The notes under the pieces: generated by a model
Told to the model about the DNA's origin: nothing
The model's input: the letters and a program-made list of their open reading frames with translations, nothing else
Databases searched by the model: none
Assembly: GCA_011800805.1 (NCBI GenBank)
Contig: MPNW01001155.1
Location: forward strand, 12,565 to 28,186
Reading direction: 5' to 3'
Source: Hirudo medicinalis
Taxonomy: Eukaryota; Annelida; Clitellata; Hirudinida; Hirudinidae
DNA length: 15,622 nucleotides
Translations under genes and position numbers: made by a program
Part shown: positions 9,100-15,622 of the stretch, in pieces
How the letters are laid out: every line of letters starts with the position of its first letter
Position numbering within the stretch: position 1 is the stretch's first letter

Positions 9100-12000
9100 A
9101 TGAACTCTAAGGATGATCTACTGGAGCCTGCCAGTGACAGCTTCTGGGAGGTGGACAGTTACAAGCGAGTGGTCAAGAGGACTGAGGACGGGTTGCACAG
9201 CTGCAGTGAACTCGTGAAACTAATACAGGAAAGGTCAGAAATCGAACTCAAGTATGCCACAAAGCTGCAGGCCTGGAACAAGAAGTGGAACGAGAGCATT
9301 GAGAAGAGTGAGTGATGGATGGATGGATGGTAGATGGATGGATGGATGGATGGATGGATAATTGTTTATTGATACTCTGCCTTGGAGCTCTGACTTCTTC
9401 AGGGATCTTCAGAGGAGTTTTGGCCCGAGGGGCTTTTGTTCGACTCCATTTGGTAGTCGATATTGATTTACAAGCCCATGACCGGCTTATTTTTCCAGAC
9501 AATGCTGCATCTCTCGCCCAAGGAATTGGCCCTGTCTCTTTGGTGGATATTTGACACCGGAGATCGAAGGCTTTCCATGCACTGGCTTCTCATTTGCCAG
9601 ATCCAGATTGAGGCTGGATGGATGTGCAGTTGGATGGATGATTGGATGTGTGAATGGATGGATGGGCAGATGAATTGGATTTGTGCAGGATAGTGGAACT
9701 GCATTAGTTAGCATTAGCTTCTTATGATTAGGTTAGGTTTTTATGTCTGGCTTGTAAATCATATCAATTATTATGTACGTGGTGATGGTAATGGTGATGA
9801 CAATCATGACCTTGCAGTCCACGATGAGAAAATGATTTCATTAATGCTTTCTTTTCTGGTAACTTGGAATATTTAATTGAGCTAATAATGTCATGATGAT
9901 GACGATGACGGTGATAGTGATGAACGTGAGGATGGGAAAGATGATGATGATGATGATGAAGATGGTGGGGATTACTTTAAGCAGAAGCTATTATGAAGTA
10001 ATATAATATAATCATCTGAAAATTGTCATTTGTTGCATGCAGAATAAGTTATCAAATAAATCAATTAGATTTTTTTTATCAATTACATTGCAATATTAAT
10101 AATAATTCTAGGCAGGATGTTGTCCTGCAATCATCGGAACTGCAAGTACAAATGTCAAATTGAATGACGAGCTGCATGTGATAGACACATGTGACACTTG
10201 TTATCATGAAAGTCAACGATAAAGAAAGAGAGAATAAGTATTAATTTTGAACATTTAACTGGAGAGACGACTATTCCAGTGCTCCTACTTAGTTCAATAG
10301 GTGTGCCACGTTGTGCTTGCCTCAATTTTTTGTGCATATATATAAAAAAAAATTATATGCAAATATAAAAGACAAAGTTTGTAAACGTAACAATTATTTA
10401 TTAACAATCGCTATTAAAAAGTAAAAATTACTTACAACTGAGACTTTCTCACCTCAACCTGCTGACTTCCTGAACCAGTCTCCAATTCGTTCGCAAAGCC
10501 CGAACGAATGCACAGTGTGGTGTAATGATGCAGTTTGCAAATTCATTCAGGCACCGAGTACGGCACCGGCAAGTCCATCATCCTCAGCTCCCTCGACGAA
10601 TCGGAGTCCATGGCCGGCGTCCACACGGCCATGAGGAACAGCCTCATCGAGCTCCAGAATGAGATCAAGAAGTGGAGGGGTGAGACCTACAAGAAGCAGG
10701 TCGTCGGCATTTGCAAGGAGGCCAAGCAGTTTGAAGAAGAGTTCAAGAAGGTGAAGCAATCATCATTAGTGTCATTAGAAGCATCGTCATCATCATTGCC
10801 ATCATCATTGCCATCGTCATCATCATCAACATCATCATCATCATCAATGTTCAGATTGTTTGCATCGGGAATGTCACCCCAATGACCGAGGTGTCGTGAG
10901 CAAAAGATTCAGCATTGTTGAAGTTCTGAACACAAAACCACATAAATTATTATTATTATTATTATTGCAGATAATGTTTTGCAGTATGAAATAATGATCA
11001 TATATTATTACAATGATATACAAATGATAATCATATATTATTATAATTATATACAAATGACAATCATATATTATTATAATTATATACAAATGATAATCAT
11101 ATCTTATTATAATGATATGCAAATGGTAATCATATCTTATTATACTTACAATATATTACTTTGTTTATATTTCTAATTATAATTTATTATTATAATTAGT
11201 AATGTGCCTTATTTTGTTGAAATAAAAAATTCTAGACTTCCAGACCGCCAAAACATTTTGTCAAGGCAGACGACAATTGCATAAGAAGGTCGTAATTGTC
11301 CTCATGATACGTCTGGTCATGTTTAAAAATTTAGGTTTTTCCCAGCCTGAAGCTAGGCATGTGACCACCTTAATTTAACTTACTATTACTATTATTATTA
11401 TCGTTATTATTATTATTATTATTATTACTATTATTACTACTACTACTACTATTATTATTACTACTACTATTACTATTATTATTGTTATTATTATCATCAT
11501 CATCATTATCATCATCATCATCATTATTTGTCGTTCATCTGTCATGTCATCGTCATCAGCATCGTCGTCTTGGTTTGCATCATCGTATCTCCATCCTGTT
11601 GAATGTCTGCATGAGAATCAGAATAATATGAAGATAATTGACCCAAATGATCGGCTTAATGTTAAATGTTAGAGCTTGTAAGTTTACTAGTTAATTAATA
11701 TTTTGTTAGCATTCGTCGTGAACTGTTTACGTGATGTTGTAAATAAGTACATCTTAGCGGGTAATGGGATAATGGATGTCTATTGAACTGATTGCAGAAT
11801 AAATACGAACAACTTATTTGAGGTCATTGTTATTCTTCTTATTATCATCATCATCATTATTATTATTATTTATGGCAATTAATTAGTATTCGTTAGTCTG
11901 ACAAAATTTAAAGTTGATCTTCAAAGGTTAATTTTCTTTCAATTTATTTCAAGTGGTACCAGCTGGGAAGAGTTTTGAAGTGAAATTTGCTTTTAATTCA

Positions 12001-12810
12001 ACTCATCCCCAAAAATCAAATCATAACAATCATCATCATCAACAACAACAATAATATCATCAACAACAATAACAACAACAACAATAATAATAATAATAAA
12101 GTTAGTAATATCTGCTGTTTACAAAATATCAGTTTAATATCTCCTACAAAACGGGTGAAATGTGAAAACACTTTGGATTCTGTTTTAGCTGCAGCCTTGA
12201 ATTGTTAACTTTGCTGACCTGTGACCTAAAGACCCATTGGCCTACTGACCGAACAACCTATTGATCCAACGACCTATTAACCCACTAGCCCATCGACCTA
12301 TTGACCGACTGATCCGTTGACCTATCGACCTTTTTATAAATTGACCCGTTGACCTTTTGATCCACCGACCTATTGCCCACAGACTTGGCGACCCATTGAC
12401 TTATTGACCTATTGACCCATTAATCAAGTGACCCATTGACCTAGTAACCCATGGCCTTGAACAGTTGAATGCATCCGTTTTACCTAAAAATATTAACAAG
12501 AAAAAAAAAAGATAAATTAGAATCTGTTGACAGAAAGGCAAATGAAACTCCAGGAAGATATGAGGAGGACGAATGAATTGAAGAAGAAGAAGAAGAAGAA
12601 GAAGAAGAAGAAGAAGAAGAAGAAGAATAAGAAGAAGAATAAGAAGAAGAAAAAGAAGAAGAAGAAGAAGAAGAAGAAGAAGAAGAAGAAGAAAAAGAAG
12701 AAGAAGAAGAAGAAGAAGAAGAAAAAGAAGAAGAAGAAGAAGAAGAAGANCATCATCATCAACAACAACAATAATATCATCAACAACAATAAAACAACAA
12801 CAATAATGAT

Positions 12811-12858
<48 letters not shown>

Positions 12859-13144
12859 TAATAATAATAATAACAATACTTCCTCCTGGAAGAAGTGATG
12901 AAGGCTCAAAACACATCCAACTTTAATTTACTTGTAGATAATTTATTACGGTTTGTGACAGAGTTTATGATGCTCCATCTTGTGAATATGCTGTCGACGG
13001 GTTTGCCCGTTGCTGGTAATTAATAATAGTAACTATAACGTAATGATAATTACAATAACATGTTTCGTGAAATGCAGATCTTGAGCACAGTTTGAGGATA
13101 ATTAAGATGATGCAGGGGAGCCTGGTAAATGACTGATGGTGATG

Positions 13145-13194
<50 letters not shown>

Positions 13195-14963
13195 GATCAT
13201 AGTGGCAAAGGGTTATGATGTTGATGAGTATTCAATCGCTGACAATCACAGGTGTCACGGTTTCCCAAATGCCTCGGTAAAAGCTCTTCACCTACCCACC
13301 TGCACTCGAACTCAGAAAGTGCTATAAATTATAAGTAAATTCAAGCCAGCATTATCAACACCTTAATTGGCTTATCACTTGCTTCATTACCTTCATTATC
13401 ATCATCATCATCATCACCACAACCATCATCGTCACTTTAATCAACACCAGGCAGATAGTTAAGTGATGATCATCACTACCTGTGTCGTCATCGTCATAAT
13501 AATAATTATAATAATAATAATCATCATCATCATCGTCTTCAATGGCCTGTGAAGGATGTTTTTGTTGACATCTTGAACTTTGTTTTCTTTTAATTGCTTT
13601 TGCACATTCCACACTGAAAGACCGGATTGCGTGGTTATTTTATTATTTACTCTGTTGCAATTGTTGTTGTTGTTATTATTACTACTATTGTTATTGTTAT
13701 TATTATTATTATTGTTATTACTGCTATTATTGTTATTATTATTAGTGTCATTGTTATTTTTGCTATTATTAGTACTATTATTATTATTATTATTATTTTT
13801 TTATTGTTGTTGTTATTGTTGTTATTTTAAAGGTTCAAACAAGTGTTCCCCATTTAAATGCTGAACAAATATTGAGTTCTTTAAAAACAATGTTTGTCTG
13901 GGAGGGAGGGAGGCAGGGTTGAAATTTCAAACATCAACAAATGGTGACAACATACAGCATGGCATCAAACCAATGAGCCTATTTTTTTTTTAAAGCTTCT
14001 CATACGAAAAAATTAGGCACTTGATTAATTAATTGAGATTAATTTAAGTTAATTAATTTTAGCTAATTGATCGAGATTAATTTAAATTAATTAAATTGAT
14101 AAATTAATGAAATATGTATACTAAATTAATAAATCAATCTTAATGAATTAATTGATTAATCTTGATTACAAAACTAATCTCAATCACTTAATTAATATCA
14201 ATTCTATTACATTCTATTAAAATAGAATATTAATTGAAAAGCGTTCTTACTTGCAATCATTGGCCCTTCAAATTCAGCTATAATTCATTTTCTAAAATAA
14301 TTCCAAAACTCAACTTTAAGCTTTTGGTAGGTCCCCCCTGGGCAGACTTAAGGGTGGGAGCCTTGAATATGTGGAGCCTGAAGATGACCTCATAAATAAG
14401 TAAAAAAATAAGCATAACAATGAAATACTCACAAAACGTTTGAATATCAAAGCACATCCAAAATCAGCTTTAGTCAATCTTTAGCTGATTTTTAAATCAG
14501 TTTTAGCTGTGCTTGGGGCTTTAACCTGGGATGAGAAAGACAGATTGTTTAATATAATTTGAATTGGTGATTGATGATGATGAAGGTGTTGGTGATGATG
14601 ATAAAAAAAGATGATTGTGATGAGCAGCATGAAAGCAATGGCAATGATGATAATGATCACTTAATGCTCGCAGCATATCTCATAATAACTTCAACAATAA
14701 CTCGTCAAGAGTGTTTTTTTTTTTAGCAAATGCAAATTAAAGACATTTGAAGTTTATTTAAAATTCCTCTCAAGTGGGGTTCTTTTGATTGACAGTTTCT
14801 TAGTTTCTTGAAAATTCTTTTTCCTCAACTCGCACAGGCACAAAAACCCTGGGCAAAGCACCTGAGCAAATTCATCAAGTACAAGAAAGAGTACCAAACG
14901 TCGTGCAAGAACGAAAAGATGCTCGAGAACATGCTGGCAGCTGCCTCAGGCTCAGAAGAGCAG
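9083..14963 (+). CDS. PACSIN: PACSIN/syndapin gene, 5' part (three F-BAR coding exons, 3' end outside window)
   Basis: PACSINs (syndapins) are cytosolic F-BAR proteins that dimerise on membranes, bend them, and recruit dynamin and N-WASP through a C-terminal SH3 domain during endocytosis and at caveolae. Joining 9100-9307, 10551-10750 and 14838-14963 gives an uninterrupted 178-residue N-terminal fragment. It carries SFWEVDSYKRVVKR, LIQERSEIELKYATKLQAW, the IEK..EYGT motif, ETYKKQVVGICKEAKQFEEEF and AQKPWAK. These match, in order, human [63 protein letters not shown] and AQKPWAK. Introns are 1243 and 4087 bp, much larger than in RER1. Which vertebrate paralogue it is closest to cannot be said; invertebrates usually carry one copy. 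The second half of the F-BAR domain and the SH3 domain must lie to the right. Confidence 0.93.
9100..9307 (+). CDS. PACSIN: PACSIN coding exon 1 (F-BAR N terminus)
   Basis: Sixty-nine codons plus one base. It begins MNSKDDLLEPASDSFWEV; the ATG has A at -3 and is the first Met after the acceptor. The DSFWEV..YKR.VKR block is the family signature that opens the first F-BAR helix. LIQERSEIELKYATKLQAW follows, and IEK closes the exon. The donor GTGAGT begins at 9308 and splits a serine codon in phase 1. Conservation stops exactly at the donor, where a GATG repeat takes over. The exon is visibly GC-richer than its surroundings. Confidence 0.94.
9312..9361. repeat. (GATG)n tetranucleotide microsatellite
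   Basis: About twelve GATG units with one TA-containing interruption, starting within five bases of the PACSIN exon 1 donor. Confidence 0.92.
9362..9614 (-). mobile_element. Possible short retroposon remnant between two GATG arrays
   Basis: A moderately GC-rich stretch of about 250 bp sits between two GATG arrays inside AT-rich intron. Read on the minus strand it ends with AGTATCAATAAACAATT and then runs into ATCC repeats. An AATAAA next to a simple-repeat tail is how many non-LTR retroposons end. I see no target-site duplication, no RNA polymerase III boxes and no reverse-transcriptase motif, so the element class is unassigned. It may instead be unique intron sequence trapped between microsatellites. 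Confidence 0.3.
9615..9672. repeat. Degenerate GATG-type repeat
   Basis: TGGATGGATG units interrupted by GTGCAGT, ATT and GGCAGATGAA. It is the same motif and orientation as the array at 9312 but more decayed. Confidence 0.8.
9888..9966. repeat. TGA/GATG-rich imperfect repeat
   Basis: Mixed TGATGA and GACGAT units ending in a clean run of six GAT units near 9939-9960, within PACSIN intron 1. Confidence 0.85.
10551..10750 (+). CDS. PACSIN: PACSIN coding exon 2 (F-BAR core helices)
   Basis: Two hundred bases completing the split serine and 66 further codons. It encodes STEYGTGKSIILSSLDESES, then MAGVHTAMRNSLIELQNEIK and KWRGETYKKQVVGICKEAKQ, ending FEEEFKK. It aligns with human GPQYGTVEKAW...E...ELH..VK..L...[32 protein letters not shown]. 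The donor GTGAAG begins at 10751 in phase 0. The stretch GTGKSIILSSLDES is more divergent than the rest, since the family usually has a Trp-containing helix here. The frame stays open past the donor and reads into a TCA repeat (see findings). Confidence 0.93.
10752..10847. repeat. (ATC)n-rich imperfect microsatellite
   Basis: TCATCA units with GCC, GTC and AAC interruptions, starting immediately after the PACSIN exon 2 donor. Confidence 0.88.
10997..11155. repeat. 33-bp minisatellite, nearly five copies
   Basis: The marker ATCATAT starts at 10997, 11030, 11063, 11096 and 11129, an exact 33-bp spacing. Each unit has the form ATCATATATTATTATAATTA plus TATACAAATGATA, with a few substitutions; the last copy is truncated. 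Because 33 is divisible by three and the units lack stops in some frames, both strands show a repeated open frame (YYYN.IQMII / YDYHLYIII). This is not evidence of coding. Confidence 0.93.
11383..11526. repeat. Compound (ATT)n/(ACT)n/(ATC)n microsatellite
   Basis: ATT units grade into ACT units, back to ATT, then to ATC. This order suggests successive point changes spread by slippage. Confidence 0.9.
11838..11871. repeat. Short (ATC)n(ATT)n microsatellite
   Basis: Four to five ATC units followed by about six ATT units. Confidence 0.8.
12031..12098. repeat. Compound CAT/CAA/AAT repeat, copy 1 of a duplicated block
   Basis: CATCATCATC, then CAACAACAACAATAATATCA and further CAA and AAT units. 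The first 58 bases recur at 12751 with one base missing. Confidence 0.9.
12215..12460. repeat. Degenerate 8-bp tandem array, consensus TGACCYAT, about 30 units
   Basis: Hexamer cores begin at 12215, 12222, 12230, 12238, 12246, 12254, 12262 and so on every 8 bp to 12445. Only two 7-bp steps (12215 to 12222, 12374 to 12381) and one unreadable unit (near 12334) break the period. Cores include TGACCT six times, CGACCT four times and TGACCC three times, with TGATCC, TAACCC and TGACCG variants. On the minus strand the core is AGGTCA/GGGTCA, the nuclear-receptor half-site. Confidence 0.93.
12581..12749. repeat. (GAA)n tract, about 169 bp, purine-only apart from two T
   Basis: GAAGAA units with occasional AAA and two AAT interruptions near 12628 and 12640, ending at the ambiguous base 12750. 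Read as protein it gives poly-Lys on plus and poly-Phe/Leu on minus, neither a gene. Confidence 0.95.
12750..12750. other. Ambiguous base N at a repeat junction
   Basis: The only N in the window. It lies exactly between the GAA tract and a second copy of the block at 12031, so it may mark a low-confidence assembly join rather than a polymorphism. Confidence 0.9.
12751..12876. repeat. Compound CAT/CAA/AAT repeat, copy 2
   Basis: The first 40 bases are identical to 12031-12070, and about 17 more match with one missing C. The sequence then diverges into GATGATGG and a long AAT run. Confidence 0.92.
13136..13199. repeat. (GAT)n/(GGT) microsatellite
   Basis: GATGAT runs broken at intervals by GGT, giving poly-Met if translated. 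Confidence 0.9.
13395..13535. repeat. ATC and AAT arrays around a short unique stretch
   Basis: TCATCA units at 13395-13432, a 60-bp unique stretch, then AAT and ATC units at 13486-13535. Confidence 0.8.
13655..13828. repeat. Compound (ATT)n/(GTT)n microsatellite
   Basis: ATT units interspersed with GTT and ACT over about 170 bp. It produces spurious poly-Leu and poly-Ile/Val frames. Confidence 0.92.
14012..14236. repeat. TTAATT-rich zone with long imperfect inverted repeats
   Basis: The left part has TTGATTAATTAATTGAGATT and the right part, on the opposite strand, TTAATTAAGTGATTGAGATT. A near-centre GTATAC lies at about 14116. A separate perfect 8-bp inverted repeat, ATTCTATT/AATAGAAT, lies at 14211-14228. 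It could be a decayed foldback element or simply low-complexity AT DNA. Confidence 0.55.
14568..14660. repeat. TGATGA-rich imperfect repeat
   Basis: GATGATGAAGGTGTTGGTG followed by further TGATGA and AATGATGA units, about 180 bp before PACSIN exon 3. Confidence 0.75.
14838..14963 (+). CDS. PACSIN: PACSIN coding exon 3 (F-BAR, AQKPWAK block)
   Basis: Forty-two codons, phase 0 at both ends. It opens AQKPWAKHLSKFIKYKKEYQ and continues TSCKNEKMLENMLAAASGSE, then EQ. AQKPWAK is one of the most recognisable PACSIN F-BAR motifs; the following K..Y...CK.EK pattern matches human AAKKAHHAACKEEK. The acceptor is CTCGCACAG (AG at 14836-14837). The donor CAG|GTATTT begins at 14964 and lacks the usual G at +5. 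The next human residues are the NPEQLKKLQDK helix, which would start the following exon. No further exon is seen before 15622. Confidence 0.92.
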
Positions 14964-15045
14964 GTATTTCAGAGAATTCATTCTTTGACTCTTATTTCTT
15001 GGTCTTTGAAGCTATGCATGAGTCACCTTACAAATTTAGTATTAT

Positions 15046-15127
15046 TAAAATTATTATTACTACTATTACTATTATTAATATTATTTTACTATTGTTGTTA
15101 TTATTATTATCATCATCATCATCATTA
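15046..15127. repeat. Compound (ATT)n/(ATC)n microsatellite
   Basis: ATT and ACT units grading into ATC units. Frames reading across it give poly-Leu followed by poly-His or poly-Ser. Confidence 0.9.
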
Positions 15128-15293
15128 TTGATGATAATTTTTTCACTCATCGATGAATTCAAATCAACCGACCAAGTAATTTTATTTACTCCTCTCTGCT
15201 TATTATTCCCTACTTACTGCTAATAATTTATTTACTCACTCATCTAGAAATCTCAAATTAAAATTGATCGACTGAGTAAATTGTAACATTGTC

Positions 15294-15299
15294 ATAATA

Positions 15300-15349
<50 letters not shown>
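15294..15349. repeat. (AAT)n microsatellite
   Basis: About eighteen near-perfect AAT units, flanked on both sides by GTCATAATAAAT. Confidence 0.95.
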
Positions 15350-15351
<2 letters not shown>

Positions 15352-15463
15352 TCATAATAAATTTTCATATTGTCAGCCACACTTCTGAGGATCCATCTTA
15401 AATCATTCTTACTTGTGCCGTGAACAATGCTGATAGAGTGTGCAATTAATGTGCTATTTAAGA

Positions 15464-15514
15464 AAATAATAATAAAAATAAAAATAATGGTAATAATAAT
15501 AATAATAATAATAA
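15464..15514. repeat. AAT/AAAAT-rich microsatellite
   Basis: AATAATAAAAATAAAAATAA followed by a run of eight AAT units. Confidence 0.85.
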
Positions 15515-15622
15515 TTTTTTAAGTTGAATCCTTCCTAGTCCTGATGCTATTTGCACTGATTTCAACTTCCCTTGAACCAGTACTTACCATCACTATCAAC
15601 TTCATCTTCATTATTATCATTA

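Larger units (their letters stand above)
9308..10550 (+). other. PACSIN intron 1
   Basis: A 1243-bp GT-AG intron with acceptor TTCATTCAG. It begins almost at once with a GATG array (9312-9361) and has a GC-richer insert (about 9362-9614), a second degenerate GATG array and a TGA/GATG-rich run (9888-9966). It ends in plain AT-rich DNA. Several open frames across the insert have no family match. Confidence 0.88.
10751..14837 (+). other. PACSIN intron 2, repeat-rich
   Basis: A 4087-bp GT-AG intron with acceptor CTCGCACAG. Flanking exons join in phase 0 to give KK-AQKPWAK, as in human FRK-AQKPWAK, so no exon is missing. It is packed with ATC, ATT, CAA and GAA arrays, a 33-bp minisatellite, an 8-bp tandem array and an AT-rich palindromic zone. 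The frames seen across it (poly-Lys, poly-Leu, poly-Ile, poly-Asn) are translated microsatellites, not genes. Confidence 0.9.
14964..15622 (+). other. PACSIN intron 3, 5' part
   Basis: AT-rich sequence running off the window. It contains ATT/ATC arrays at 15046-15127, a clean AAT array at 15294-15349 and AAT runs at 15464-15514. No exon with PACSIN features is visible. Confidence 0.75.

Noticed and set aside
10551..10577. GTGKS in PACSIN exon 2 as a P-loop
   Set aside because: The spacing G-x4-GK[ST] is not met, and the context is clearly the F-BAR region, which binds no nucleotide.
10949..11526. Evenly spaced repeats as a CRISPR array
   Set aside because: The 33-bp units are contiguous with no unique spacers, and the genome is animal.
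12401..12916. Long open frames of 123-171 codons on both strands across 12401-12916
   Set aside because: They are translations of GAA, AAT and CAA microsatellites (poly-Lys, poly-Phe, poly-Leu, poly-Ile) and include the N; there is no protein-like composition.
13580..13864. Leu- and Ile/Val-rich frames resembling membrane proteins
   Set aside because: They coincide exactly with an ATT/GTT microsatellite and appear in several frames at once.

Overview
This is an animal (metazoan) nuclear window, most likely from an invertebrate. The evidence is split genes with GT-AG introns, an AT-rich background, heavy trinucleotide microsatellites, and the first exons of a PACSIN/syndapin gene, an animal F-BAR family. 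I cannot name the species. No prokaryotic, viral or CRISPR feature is seen. Both genes were rebuilt by finding exons whose splice phases and conserved residues join without a break. Exon translations come from the sequence, family comparisons from general knowledge of human RER1 and PACSIN.

Layout. Positions 1-1270 are a GC- and CpG-richer block with no recognisable gene; a 25-bp direct repeat lies near its right end and about 730 bp upstream. Positions 1271-4278 are AT-rich, with only short unrecognised ORFs. Positions 4279-6797 on the minus strand hold a complete six-exon RER1 gene coding for 190 aa. Positions 6810-9082 are the AT-rich head-to-head space between RER1 and PACSIN; it has a CpG cluster, three copies of a GATA-type 9-mer and two long hairpins. 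From 9083 to the right edge is the 5' part of PACSIN on the plus strand: three coding exons at 9100-9307, 10551-10750 and 14838-14963, together 178 residues of the F-BAR domain. The rest of the F-BAR domain and the SH3 domain lie beyond the window.

The two products belong to different parts of membrane traffic. RER1 retrieves proteins from the Golgi to the ER, and PACSIN bends membrane in endocytosis and caveolae. Nothing here shows that they are co-regulated beyond their divergent placement.

The most unusual DNA is in the PACSIN introns. There is a 33-bp minisatellite, a degenerate array of about 30 copies of an 8-bp unit (TGACCYAT) whose core is a nuclear-receptor half-site, and a long GAA tract that ends at a single N. 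The N is followed by a near-perfect copy of sequence found 720 bp upstream, which is a warning of possible misassembly. I find no clearly new multi-gene system; the octamer array is the best candidate for something undescribed.
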